Below the pieces are notes generated by a model. It was not told where the DNA came from and did no database searches. It saw only the letters and a program-made list of their open reading frames with translations. A DNA stretch of 64,000 nucleotides from Melieria omissa (Eukaryota; Arthropoda; Insecta; Diptera; Ulidiidae). Positions 48,570 through 60,830 of this stretch are shown here, one piece after another. The translations under genes were made by a program, and so were the position numbers. The stretch covers positions 6,654,574-6,718,573 of the forward strand of contig OZ020267.1 in NCBI GenBank assembly GCA_963971225.1, in the 5' to 3' direction. Position 1 is the stretch's first letter, and each line of letters opens with the position of its first letter.

Positions 48570-48717
48570 CTTGACTGTTTCACCGTCACATGCCAATGTC
48601 ACATCGCAGAGGGCTTCCCTTTGTAATAAGGAGGTTAGCACACCAGTTAAGTTTGTCGGATGATTGTTCCAGCGTAGACAAAATTGCTGGTCCATAGCTC
48701 CTTGGTCAGTTTTGTAC
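48570..48717 (-). CDS. fru: fruitless common exon 1: start codon and N-terminal half of BTB domain
   Basis: This exon encodes the first 42 residues of the non-sex-specific Fru protein, a nuclear BTB/zinc-finger transcription factor. The ATG is at 48695-48693 and is followed by [20 protein letters not shown], the start of the BTB (dimerisation) domain typical of fly lola/tramtrack/fru proteins. The acceptor is CTCACAG|GTACAAAAC at 48718/48717 and the donor is GTCAAG|GTAACA at 48570/48569. The 22 bases before the ATG are open and in frame (xxG|TAC..., YKTDQGA). In Drosophila FruM the male-specific N-terminus joins at a near-identical segment, so this exon probably serves both as a start exon and as an internal coding exon. 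The preceding sex-specific exon and its Tra/Tra2 repeats are not visible in the window. Identification rests on remembered Drosophila Fru sequence and is strong. Confidence 0.96.
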
Positions 48718-51119
48718 CTGTGAGTAGTAAATTTTAAATATAAAATTAATTTTGGGCAAACACATTTTAGGAATAAAGTTTTAAGTCATCAAAAAATTCA
48801 TATTATATAAAGTAGACATTTTTTTTGTTGGTTGGTGGTTGGTCAAAAAGTGTCACAAGTGGCCAGTTCTAGAAAACTCCATAAATTCTTATTTAGAAGT
48901 CTGAGTTGGTGTTGATTTGGTTCATATTAGAACTGTTTATGATCCAATGCCACTTAAATTTCAAAAACTTTTTTTTTCAAAAACTATGTAAAGTGAAGGG
49001 ATAAGAAAACATCACATCATAAAAAAACATTAGGAATAAGCAAACATAACCTCAAAAAAAATTTCAAAATTACATTTTAATTCTTTTTAGGTTGAAAAAA
49101 AAATTTGAAAAAAATATAAATTCTTAAACATTATATGAGAAATATAAAAAAAATAAATTTGGTGATTGTACCAAAACTCTAACTTGGTAAAAAATTGATT
49201 TTTCAAAATAAAAAACAATTTTGTGAGATTATATTCACTTTTGAGTTCCACTGATTTAATGGTAAAGCGTCCAAGCGTCCAATTTCAGCTAAATCGAATA
49301 ACAACTTAGAAATTTATTAACTTTTATTTTCATTTACAAAATTATTTCTGGCAGATCGGAGATTAACTATTATGGACTAAAACTCTGGGAAATGGTTACC
49401 TAGTATTAAAAAAATATAGCAATCAAAATTGGCCGGGGGGCACTTTGCTCTTCCTTATCCGACTCTGGCCTTTTTCAAAGTCTTTACTGACACAGTGAAA
49501 GAAGACTTAATGCCGCAATGACTTTTTTGCTTGTGTGTGCGTTATCGCGCGCTGCTTTGAAAAAAACCCACAACGTCATTTGTTTGAATAACTGTGAATG
49601 TTTGTGAATGAATTTCAATAAGCACCGAAGTACATAATTATTCATGAACGCACGCGCTGCACACATATGTACACACTCGCGTACAACCGAATCGAATTAC
49701 GCTGGTAATTTCGAATCAAAACAACATCAACAATGCACAACAACAGCAAATATCAAAAAACAACAACAATAACTTGAACAATGACCATTATTTACATGTT
49801 ATTAAATTGCGCAGATAATGATCAAAATCCACACAACCGACACGGTATCGCACTTATTTGCATGCACACAAACAAAAACACACAGACACAAACACACTTT
49901 CATGTGTGTCTTTGCATGTGGATAATTACGCACACGAGTAGCGCGTGTGACGGTGGGTCGATGTGCGTCAGGTCAATTTTACACCTGTCTTAATTATCAA
50001 ATACACCCACACACACACACATACGTACAATAGGTGCATGAGTGTGTTGACTTGTGGGTGGATCGTAAATATGTGTTGGCTTTAGGTTATCACGTTTGCA
50101 TAAAGCACTATCGAAAGTGTTAGCAATGACATTTTGCCATTCATCAATTAACTTGTCCGTGACTGTGTGGCCGACTGTGTTTGGGCCAAAATTGCCAAAA
50201 TTGTTTTCGAGTGCTTATTGCGTTTATCGTTTGTGGCAGCGACCTGTAGGGTCAGCGCTGATTTTTTGTTGTAAATAGTTGTTGTAATAAGTATTTTGCC
50301 TATGAAATGTTTTCGCAGTGCCTGTTGCTATTAATTATTTGAATGATAAAAGTAATTTTTTTTCACAGCAACAACAAAAATTGTTTCTGAAAGTAATTTT
50401 GTAGTCACTAGGAAGCATCCTGTGGAATCACCTACCACCACTGTGACTCAATTTTGATTCAATATGGGACAAACATATTCTTTGGACATACTCATAGCTT
50501 CTGCTATCTATGTCAATTTCAATCGACGCCACCATTTGGAAAACTTGGGCAATGTTATGGTCAAATCATCTTCCAAGCTGATACGGTCACTTGTAAATTT
50601 AGCTAAGCAAAATTTCAAGGTAGTTAATTATGTCACAGAGTCTCTCTACACAGTTTCCAACTGTGTCTTTGATGAAGATTGGATATTAATTTTTCTTTTT
50701 CAAAACACATCGACTGACTCAAAACTTGGTCAAACTATTATTGCGAATCCAAAATGGCTGAAATTTTAATGAACACCTTTCAAAACAGCTGCAAACTGAT
50801 TCCCTTCCTTTTACTGACAAGTACTGCAATCTTGTTGTTGTGATCGGAAACTTTTCAGAGCACTCTTGTAAATGTGAGGGGTTTGTACGTTCAGTCTGAT
50901 TCTGATATAGCTAAATGGTTTATCGAGTCCTACCAGGGTAATCATCAAGTTATCATTCATTCAGCTATTGGATCAAGTGACACTTTAAAGGCATAGAAAG
51001 CATCGCACTCTTTTGAAATAATGCCATTTTTTATTAAATGATCCCAACATTATTTGCCCAAAGACTGTCATAAATACTTCATTTTGGCATTAAATGAACA
51101 TCAATCAAAATACCAATGA
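48718..51119. other. fru: intron upstream of the first common coding exon
   Basis: No exon is recognised. It is A/T-rich with CA-rich stretches at 49860-50030. Confidence 0.5.
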
Positions 51120-52010
51120 AACTAGGAATTTTATACCCTGTATCCGCAGTGGACAAGAAGAACAAGAAAAACTTGGTAGTGAAAAGTTCGATGATCGCAT
51201 TTTGAAAGCATTCATATTTTTGAACATGAACATCTAACTATATGAACATCAAAATTATAGGAAAATTAAATCAAAACTCAAAACTGAAGGGATTTATAAT
51301 GGATTCAATACGGTTTTGGAGTAGAAGTGCATGTCGCACACTGTCTCTCTATAACAAGAAGAACAAGATAAAACTAGATAGTAAAAAGATCGATGGTTAC
51401 ATAATGAAAAAATTCATATTTTTTTAAGTTGAACATTAAAATTACAGAAAAAAACAAATGAAATAAAAAAAATGTCTTCGAGTGGAGACTCCATCTATGC
51501 CATAACAAGAAAGAATTTGATAGTGAAAAGTTTGATGATCACATTATGAGAACATACATATTTTTTTGAATATGAACATCAAACATTATGAAGATCAAAA
51601 AAATAGGAAAACCAAATAAAAATTCAAAAATAAAGGGATTCTTGATGGACTCAAAAGAGTCTCCGAGTGGAAGTGCCTACCGCACACTGTATTTTTATAA
51701 CAAGAAGAACAAGAAAAAACTAGATAGGTTCTAGGATTCGATGGTTACATAGTAAAAACATTCGTATTTTTTTAACATGAACATTAAAATTGCAGAATAG
51801 ACAATGCAAATTCCAAAATGAATCAATGAAGACCCCAACTATAACAAAAACAAGAAAAACAAGAAACAATTTGATAGAGAAAATATTGATGATCACATTA
51901 TGAACATGAACATCAAAATTAAAGGAAAAACAAATGAAAAAATTATAAAATTAAGAGATTCATGATGGACTCAATAGGGTCTCCGAATGGAAGTGACTAC
52001 CGCACACTCT
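51120..52010. repeat. tandem repeat of ~165-175 bp (or ~330 bp dimer)
   Basis: Degenerate units contain GGGATTCATGATGGACTC, GAGTGGAAGTGCCTACCGCA, ATAACAAGAAGAACAAG and GAACATGAACATCAAAATT. Full GGATT...CGCACACT phrases start near 51289, 51637 and 51952, with partial half-units between. Confidence 0.85.
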
Positions 52011-52339
52011 CCTTCTAAAACTTAACCTAACCTAACTTATGATCAAATCTAACCAAATGAAAATAATTTCCATATCAAACTTTTTACCAACTACCAGAAC
52101 TTTTCCTCGCATCATGAAACAACTACTTATAAATTTCATCAATCATTCAATGATTCTTATTAAAATCAAATCCCAGCGAACATATTTACCAATTGGATGG
52201 CGCCATATCCCAGTCAGCTGATGACGGTTTTAGTATTTTAAGAGCAGAAATCATCTTTTGTAGTAAAGACAATCGTTCAAGTTGTCATAAATAAGTCGTA
52301 ATATTTCGATTAAAATTTGTCTTTGTTAAGTAACAGAAC

Positions 52340-53130
52340 TTTCACTGGTATCGCACTCTAAACACCCCGAAAGGTCTGCGGCTACTTGCGCTCATTTGCG
52401 CCTCGCAGAAGAGGAATATGCGAAAAAAGCTTCGCGTATTGTCGTAAACATTCTGTAAAGGCCGAAATAAGCGAAATTCCACACATTTGAAACGAAGCGA
52501 TGATCGCCGAGCGCCGATCGTATCGTGTCGCGGCTGCACATTGTGCCGTAATGTGGGCGCAGGGTGGTCGGGGCCTTCTTTACATTTACAATAACAATTT
52601 GGTACTCGGCAGTTGGGAGCTTGATGGACGCCGCAGCGGCGAGAGTGACAGCACTCAGAATGCGGAGCGAGCGCGCCAGAAATGAGTATTAGAACAGCAG
52701 CAGCGTATTGAGAATGTTTACTCAACAATGAGCAACACAACAACAACAGCAATAGCAAAAGAATAATAAAAACAACAACAACGAGCAACGAGCGCTATAC
52801 TAAATATTATTTAATGATAATTGTGCCGGCCGGAGCGCGAATGAGCGCCACAACAAAAATAAACAAAACGTCAAAGAACTTTTTTGCAATGTTCGCAACA
52901 AGAACAACAACAATAACTACAACTACAACAAGAACAGATATAACATTGACAGCAACGTGCGGGCGCCGATCAGTCAGAATAGGCCGACGGCAGCAGTGGG
53001 ACGCTGCGGCGACTGCGCCGGCAATTGGGGAGCAGCGGCAGTAAAAGTCACGCCGTTTTTTCAACGTTGGCACTGGCGTCGACGTCGAATACAGTGGACG
53101 CCGGTGCTGCCAGCGTTGAGTGCGCAGCGC
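52340..53130 (-). promoter_or_regulatory. fru: GC-richer island upstream of coding exons, candidate untranslated exon/promoter
   Basis: It stands out against AT-rich surroundings and contains CAA/GTT triplet runs and CG-rich words. Drosophila fru has several promoters whose untranslated first exons lie upstream of the first common exon, so this is a candidate (fru sense, minus). No TATA box, initiator or donor could be fixed. Confidence 0.3.
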
Positions 53131-53424
53131 TTGTAACGAAATCTATGTGCAAATTTTTTTTGTATTTCTACCATTTGATTTTTTTTGTTTGATATTTTTT
53201 CTTTTTCTGATTTTCGTTTTGTAGGTTTTGTTGTTGTTGCTTGTACTTAAGCTAATTTTTGCTTATATTGTAGTTGTTGGTATTTTTGTGTTCTTGTTTC
53301 GGTCATTCATGCGCTGTATGTGTGTGTGTGTGAATTGTTGATTGGCGTTGAGTGTGTGTTCGGCAGAACTTTTCTGTTTTGTGCGAATTTATGGGAAGGT
53401 GCCCTTTGATTAGATTGCACTGAC

Positions 53425-54310
53425 GAATTAAAAAATAAAATAAAATATAATAAAATACAATAAAATAAAATAAAATAGTATAATATAATATAAAATAAAA
53501 TAAAATAAAATAAAACAAAATAAAATAAAATAAAATAAAATAAAATAAAATAAAATAAATTAAAATAAAATAAAATAAAATAAAATAAAACAAAACAAAA
53601 CAAAAAAAAAACAAAACAAAATAAAATAAAATAAAGTAAAATAAAATAAAATAAATAAAATAAAATAAAGAAAAATAAAATAAAATAAAATAGAGTAAAA
53701 TAAAATAAAATAAAATAAAATAAAATAAAATAAAATAAAATAAGATAAAATAGAATAAAACCAAAGAATAAAATAAAAAATTAAATAAAATAAAGTAAAA
53801 TATCATTAAATAATATATTGATAATTTAATAATAATAATTTTATTATATTAAGACACAAAAATAAAGTAATACGAAAAAATAATAAAATAAAAGAAATTT
53901 AAAAAATATAATAAAACTCCAGTAAATTCAAATAAAAAACATAAAACCGTAAAATTAATAAAAATTACACAAAAATATTAAATGAAATAAAAAAAATATT
54001 TAGATATGCAAAACAGAAAATATAAAAAATTAAATAAAAAAGAATAAAATAAAATAAAACCAAATAAAATAAAATAAAATAAAATAAAATAAAATAAATA
54101 AAATAAAATAAAATAAAATAAAATAAAATAAAATAAAATAAAATAAAATCAAATAAAATAAAATAAAACAAAATAAAATAAATTTTAATGAAGCAAAAAA
54201 AATAAAATAAAATAAAATAAAATAAAATAAAATAAAATAAAATAAAATAAAATTAAATAAAATAAAATAAAATAAAATAAAATAAAACAAAATAGAATAA
54301 ATAAAATCAA
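53425..54310. repeat. (TAAAA)n pentanucleotide satellite
   Basis: About 0.9 kb of TAAAA/AAAAT units has occasional variants (TAAAC, CAAAA) and a ~250 bp AT-rich interruption at 53790-54030. Minus-strand frames of Phe, Tyr, Ile and Leu here are artefacts of this repeat. Confidence 0.97.
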
Positions 54311-55100
54311 ATTATATAAAAAATAAAATAAAGAGCAGCATTAGACAAATTAAAATGTAATTAAATAAAAACCACAATAAAAATTCAATTCCATTCAATT
54401 AAATTTAGTTAAATACAATAAACTAAAATAAATTAAAATTTGAAATAGATTAATTAAAAATTTTAAAAATTAAAATAAATAAACAACATAAAATAAAATA
54501 ATTGATATACAAAACAAAACTAAGGTAAATACAATAAAAAATTTGTAAATTAAATAATAAATATATAATAATTATAAGAAAACCAAAAAATTATAAATAA
54601 AAAAAAAAAACACAAAATGAATTAATTATTATTTACAATAATTAAATTCAAACTAAAAAAATATAATTTTTTTTAGAAATGAATAACAAATGCCATAATT
54701 CCATAAACCAATAACACATACAAATTATAGACTAAAATAATTCAAATTAAAAGTGATAATAAAACATTCAGAGTATTATAAAATAAATTTAGTCATTGTC
54801 GCATAAAAAAACCAAAAAAACTTTTTATAATTAAAAAAATAAATCAACATTTCCCAGCGACAATAAATAGTCAGAGACATTAACATGTTAAAAAATTTTA
54901 GTGAAAGCGAAAGTTAATAAATAATAGGAAAAACAGTTCAAAATAGCTTATTTCGTCCATTTGCTGCGGTCACAAGGAGTTAAAATTAGTCGGTTGACTG
55001 AGGGAGAGTGGAGCAAGTGTGCACGCTTGATCGCGTGCAATCGTTCAATATTTGACTATCATGTAACAACAACAAATACAATACTAATCGCTAACTAAGT
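54311..55100. other. AT-rich flank of the pentanucleotide satellite
   Basis: It is mostly A-rich DNA with decayed TAAAA words. No gene is present. Confidence 0.6.
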
Positions 55101-55109
55101 GCTATACGT

Positions 55110-55630
55110 ATGTGAGTACATGTCGACGTGACATCTTGGGCGTTTCTATCGTTTCGCTTCAAGTGCCATCCAACTGTTTATGCTGTCCGCTAGTCAGCTG
55201 TTCGACTGTCCGTTTCGGCAACCTGGCGCGTGGCTGTCATATGCCGTATGACATAATCTGCAAAGACCCGGCGGCACGCTCGTGCAAGATTTCGCGCGAT
55301 TCGCACTTTGTTGCTGATTTTGCTTGTGTTTTGTTCTCAACTCGAATGCCACTCGCCGCCGCATTTATAGCTAATAATTATTTGTTTAATTATGCAATAT
55401 TTTCACTTTCGTTTTCGCTTGCAGCCGAGCGACGATTTGATGCGACCGATGAAGTAATATTCTCGCGTGTGCGTTGTGCATTTGGATGGGATTTGTTTCT
55501 CTGTATTTGCGTTTCGATGTCAACTTCAAGTTTGGCATTGTTGTTGTGTTTTTATAATAATCTCAATTTGTTGCGATTAGTTACACCCGCGCGGAGTTGC
55601 TATTTTTAGCGCGATTCACATTAAACGATC
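55110..55630. promoter_or_regulatory. GC-richer island, candidate regulatory or untranslated exon
   Basis: It has higher complexity and higher GC than its flanks. A 165-codon + strand frame (55112-55609) spans it, but the product has no recognisable domain, so I do not call it a gene. In fru sense a good donor-like TAT|GTAAGTCAGG lies upstream at 55737/55736. Confidence 0.25.
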
Positions 55631-57000
55631 TGGACTGTAGGTGCTGCACTGTTGCCAACTGGAAGTGTCATTTGGTTTTTGGGGGAATTCCATTTTTGAT
55701 GTGACCATAGAAAGCAGGTAATGGCACCTGACTTACATAATACGGAAAACCCGAAATGTGTCAGCTGACATGCTTACGATGAATGTTCAATATTGAATTG
55801 ATGAATATTGAATTCTTATGAGCAAAATTTCTATACTAAAGTAATGTTCTAGTAATCTAGTGGACTATTTGCAGTCTACTAGGTTTCGTAAGTAGCTTAA
55901 ACTAGTTCAAAGAATGAGTGAGTGAGAGTCTTGAGCTCCATTTTTTTTTGTATTTAGAATCATGATGGGTCTTCTTGGCCTAAGTGGGCTCCGCTTTGGG
56001 TCAGCCAGTTCTACCTACCTACCTACCAACTGTTCGATAAGATTTTTCTCACAATAACTATCGACTTTTTGGTTCAAGATTCTTTCAATTAGACATCAAT
56101 TTCTTCCTGATTGTTAAACATAGGAAAATCTTCAACTTAATTTCTCTAACGATTTTGCCTACAAATTGAACACAACTTTCTTTCAAACTGTGCAAACTTG
56201 GTTTATACGAAATTTTCAAATTCTCTAAACACGTTTGCTTCAGTTAGTCTAAAATAAGATAACTCAAATAGAACAACAACAAACCAAATGAAAACAATTG
56301 TAATAAAAAAATTATTTACAACATTAACCAACAAAAAGATAAACACTGCATGTCACTGCAACTTGGTAGTTGTTATTGTTTTCATTGTCAGACTGCAGTA
56401 TTTCATGCAATGAAAGTGAACTGCATTTGTGGGCGTATGGGCGGTCCAAATCTTTAGGGTTGGCATTGACAGTTGACATATCGATTGCTGTGCACCAAAG
56501 CACCAAGATCGCTGCTTGAATGGAGCGTCTGACTGCCTTCGCACTGCCTTCGACTTCACTTCACTGTGCACGAGTACTTGCAGCCGCTTGCGTTCGTTTT
56601 CTGTGCTATTGGCCGGCATGACGCCGACTGCTTGCGACTGCTGGTCTGCCGCAGCAACTTTCGTTTTCGTTTCGTCGCCGCATCGTCGACGCAATCGAAA
56701 GTGATATACAATGAAATTGAAATCGAAAATGAATTTCCTCATTGCTTTGCTTTTGCTTTTGTTTTTGCACAGTCAATATTGCAGTGTTGTTGTTGGCATA
56801 ACGGCTTGAGTTGTGCTTTTTGTTACTGTTACTGTTGTTAGTGTAGTTGTCAATATTGCATTTGAGAATTCACTGTGAAAATGTGGCAGCTATTAGCACA
56901 AAAAAACACACACACACACACACCACACAAACACATACAAATAATGAAAAAACGCTCGCGCGTCTCTTGCAATAACTGCCGGCCGGTGGCAATCAAATAA
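55631..57000. other. fru: intron interval with a GC-richer segment at 56350-56870
   Basis: No exon is defined. 56500-56870 is GC-richer and CTG/TTG-rich, with possible regulatory content. CTACCTACCTACCTACC near 56012 is a short simple repeat. Confidence 0.35.
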
Positions 57001-57450
57001 AATTCACTTTATTCTATGAGATACGAAAATTTTGCTAGAAGCTTTTTTTGCTGCGCGAATCACATGGGTCGCATATCTGTGTGTGCGATTGTCTGTGTGT
57101 GTATGTGTGAGCGTGTAGTTTACAGATAATTTCTGCTTACGTAAATTGTTTAACTCATTTGTACGCGCGCAGAGCGAAGAGCGGCTGGCGCTAACGGGGC
57201 AATGGGCGGTCGGAGGGTGAGGTATGCTTATGGAGCACACGAGGAGGGGTGGTAAGGGGCAAGCAGGCAAACAAACCTACCCAGTGGTGAGTGATATTGC
57301 GCAATATTATTTTCATTTTGCACACATTCAAGTCTCTTGTAATTCAATTGCTTTTACTGTTGCTGTTGCTGTGCCAGTGTTGCCTTATATTGTTGTTGTT
57401 TTTGCTACTTTACTGTACTTGGCGCTAGTACAAAGTTTATGCTGACAGCT
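57000..57450 (-). promoter_or_regulatory. fru: GC-richer island with candidate 5' exon donor
   Basis: In fru sense, a GC-rich stretch (57270-57160) leads to AATTTAC|GTAAGCAGAA at 57141/57140, a good splice donor. This could be an untranslated first exon of a downstream fru promoter. The start site is not visible and the call is tentative. Confidence 0.3.
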
Positions 57451-58042
57451 AAAATTCGAAACTAATGATGAGTTTTGATTGAGAGATTACAAATTCAGTA
57501 TGTGTTGTAATTGGTAATGTAAATGGTTGTAATTACATTAAATTAGTCGATAATTTATGATTAATGGTTATACAAATTATTTCTAAAAGGGGGTTTTTCC
57601 CCAAAGACTGAATATATTTTTTTAATAAAATCAATTCGAGTTGAATCAATTCAAATTATTAAAAATTTTTCGAATTGGTTTTATAAAATATTTAATGAAA
57701 CAGCATAATTTAATGTTAAATCAATACAAATTATTAAATATTTTTTCTATGCTATGTGTCGAATTGGTTTTATAAAAAAATATTTTTAAAATATTTTTTT
57801 TTTTTTATTTTTTTTCGTGCAGTGAAATTTGAGATTCGTACGTTTTACTTGAGATTCATTAGCATTGTTAGCCATCCTTCAGATTACAGTTAAATATTGG
57901 TTTATTACAGGAGATAATCTTTTGGAGAATTGATTTCAAAAATTTAGGAAATTCATTCTTTAATGATTTTTTTAATAGATTCTCCAAAAAATTATCTAAA
58001 ACTAGTGCAAACTTCATTTTTTTTTGGCATCAATAATATTAC

Positions 58043-58150
58043 TTCGGGCCAACCTGATTCAGTGGTTAATATGTTTGCCTACAAGTGAATGGTTCATGGG
58101 TTCAAATTTCGGCACAACGCACACCAAATAGGAACAACTTTTCTTAGATA
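58043..58150 (+). mobile_element. third tRNA-like SINE head
   Basis: A box TGATTCAGTGG lies at 58055-58065 and B-box-like GGTTCAAATTTC at 58099-58110. The TRGYxxAGTGGTTA layout matches tRNA-derived SINE promoters. The body and 3' end are undefined because a tandem repeat begins soon after. Confidence 0.5.
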
Positions 58151-58199
58151 ATGTTTCTACTAGGTTGCCCACCAAACTTCTAATTGACAGATGACTATT

Positions 58200-59700
58200 T
58201 CCTTCATATGTAAAGTTGCACTCGAAATGTAAAAAATTCTAAGAGGAACTTCCAAGTATTTTATATTGAAATTTTTGTAAAGGTTTTTGGTATTTTCAAA
58301 ACTTTCAAGTCCTATTCTGATTTCAAAGTTTCACTGCAAGAAATTCTAAGAGAAAATGATGAAAATTTTATGTTGGACATTTTTGGGAAGTTTAATCCTT
58401 TCGAAACATTCAAGTGCTGTTCTGATTTCAAGGTTTTACTGTAAGAGATTTTAAGAGTAATTTCTATTGAGTTTTATGGAAATTCCGTTCTTTTAAAACT
58501 TTCCAGTCCTATTCTAATTTCAAAGTTTCACTGCGAGAAATTCTAAGAGGAACTGATGAGAATTTTATGTTGGAAATTTTTGGGAAATTTAATCTTTTCA
58601 AAACTTTCAAGTGCTGTTCTTATTTCGAGGTTTTACTTTAAGAAACTCTAAGAGTAATTTTTGAGAAATTTGTATTGAAAGTCTTATGAAAATTCGGTCC
58701 TTTCAAAACCTTCCAGTACTGTTCTGATTTCAAACTTTCACTGCAACAAATTCTAAAAAGAACTTATGAAAATTTTATGTTGGAAATTTAATCTTTCCAA
58801 CAAAACCTCGTTTTATTGCAAAATATTTGAGAAATTTGTATTAAAAATGTGAAAATTCGGTTTTTCAAAATTTTCAAGTGCTGTTCCGATTTCGAGACTT
58901 TATTGCAAGAAGTTTGAAGAGGAAGTTTGGACAAATTTGTATTGAAAATTTCATGAAACCGGTTCTATCAAATCTTTCTATTAAAAATTAAAAAAAATTT
59001 CGGTTTTTCAATTCATTCAAGTGCTGTTCCCATTTCGAAGTTTTACTGCAAGAAATTCAAATTATGAGAATTTTATGTTGGAAATGTTTGAGAAATTTAA
59101 TACTTCCAAAACTTTTAAGTGCTGTTCCGATTTCAAGATTTATTACAAGAAATTTGAAGAGGAAGTTTTGAGAAATTTGTATTGAACATTTTATGAAATT
59201 TTGGTTTTTCAGAATTTTTATTGGAAATTTTTGAGAAATTTAATACTTCCAAAACTTGTAAGTGCTGTTTCGATTTCAAAGTTTTATTGTAAGAAATTTG
59301 AAGAGAAACTTTTGAAAAATTTCTATAAAAAAGTTTATGAAAATTCGGGTTTTCAAATCTTTCAAGTGCTGTTCCTATTTTATAGCTAGTTTTATGGCAA
59401 GGAATTCGAATTATAAGAATTTTAATTTGGAAATTTTTGTGAAATTTAATGCTTCCAAACCTTTTTGGATATAATTCAAAGAGGAATCTTTGGGAAATTT
59501 GTATTGAAAATTTTGTGAAAATTCGGTCTTATGATGAACTCGAATTATGAGAATTTTAGGTTAGAAATTTTCGGGAAATTAAATTTTTCTAAGATCTAAA
59601 AAATTTCTGATTTCGAGGTTTCACTGTATGAAACTCTAAGGGAATTTTCTGAGGATTTTATATCATCAATTTTATGAAAAATTGGTACATACTTTCTAAA
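58200..59700. repeat. degenerate tandem repeat of ~100-140 bp
   Basis: About a dozen units carry CTTTCAAGTGCTGTTCTGAT, TTCGAGGTTTTACTGCAAGA, AATTCTAAGAGGAACTT and GAGAATTTTATGTTGGAAAT. CAAGTGCTGTTC-type marks recur from about 58304 to 59362 with variable spacing, indicating an old array with internal deletions. Confidence 0.88.
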
Positions 59701-59859
59701 GTTTCAAGTCGTGTTCTAAGTTCAAAATGTCACTTCTACTTTCACATCCATGTTGATTTTTCTTTCTCTGCTGCAAAAACTAAATGTATGTTGCACAGTT
59801 TTGACGAAATTTTAGACCAGCTTCCAAATTGATGAGCTTTGTTGTTGTTGTTGTTGAAC

Positions 59860-60830
59860 TTATTGTAACATGAACGCCTTGTCTGTTCTGAGCTGCGTCC
59901 AAATTACTCGCGTGTGTGTGTGCGTGGCGCTGCCGCTCGCTGGAGGTGTGGTCAGCGCAATGGGCCGAGCACGCGCTGCGGCTCTGGGTGCCGGTGGCCG
60001 AGGCGTGTGATTGCCTGCCGGCTTCTGGTGCTCTGCTGTTGGCGTCAACGACTGCCGAGCAGTGGACTGTGGCATACGCAGCAAAGCACACACACATACA
60101 CACAATGAATAGTTTTCGAACGGAACAAGTGCGAGCGCGTGTTGGCGTTTTCGCTTTTCAAAAAGCTAGTTGCGATCATCGCTTTTATCAGCGATGCCCT
60201 TCAACTTTTGTAAATCATTCTTATCGTACAAAGCAGCGGCCGGCCGCATGTGTGTCAGTCAGTCTTTTGTGTGCGTGTTACTTTCGATTTACACATTCCA
60301 AGTAGACACAATTCGACCGACTAGTGGGACGCATTACTGCCCATCGTCGGTTGTCTGAGAGCACTTGCGTTCAGTTTGGGTTTTTCTGCGGCGCTGTTAT
60401 TAGCATTTTCGCTTTGCGGCGCTTTCTGCATATTTGCGGCGACTTGCGCGCAATTGCGTAAGTGGCATCGGTCTCTCGCACATATTCTACATTCGTGCAT
60501 CGCATTCATTTTCATTCGCGTCCATAGTTTTTGTTCAAAACTTTTTGCTTTTGATGCAAGTTTTCATTTGTTTTGGTTAGCGCCGTTTTCTGGTTAGTCC
60601 AATTCGTTTGCGAGTGTTGTTGTAGTTGAGAATTTAGACGCGTACTTGGCACATTTTCGTGTGCGGTGCGGTGTGGGTGAGTTCATTGTACAGGTGCGTG
60701 AATGCGCGCACCAATACAGGAACTCAGCCAGCACCTGCGCGCCACCGCAAGACACGAACACAGACTGAGTGGCGGTATGTGTTGTAGCATTTTGACCCAA
60801 TTGCATATTGTCGTATGAGCACTTTACATG
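59860..60830. promoter_or_regulatory. fru: GC-rich island, candidate fru promoter/untranslated exon region
   Basis: About 1 kb is the most GC-rich non-coding stretch of the window. On the fru strand, ACTCAGTCTGTG near 60758-60769 matches the fly initiator TCAGTC, but no convincing downstream promoter element or donor was found. Short frames on both strands are not protein-like. Confidence 0.3.

Noticed and set aside
53303..54290. Phe/Tyr/Ile/Leu-rich minus-strand frames
   Set aside because: They are translations of the (TAAAA)n satellite, with no independent coding evidence.
55112..55609. 165-codon + strand frame starting MSTCRRDILGVS
   Set aside because: It has no recognisable domain and sits alone in an upstream fru intron; it may be chance openness in a GC-richer island.
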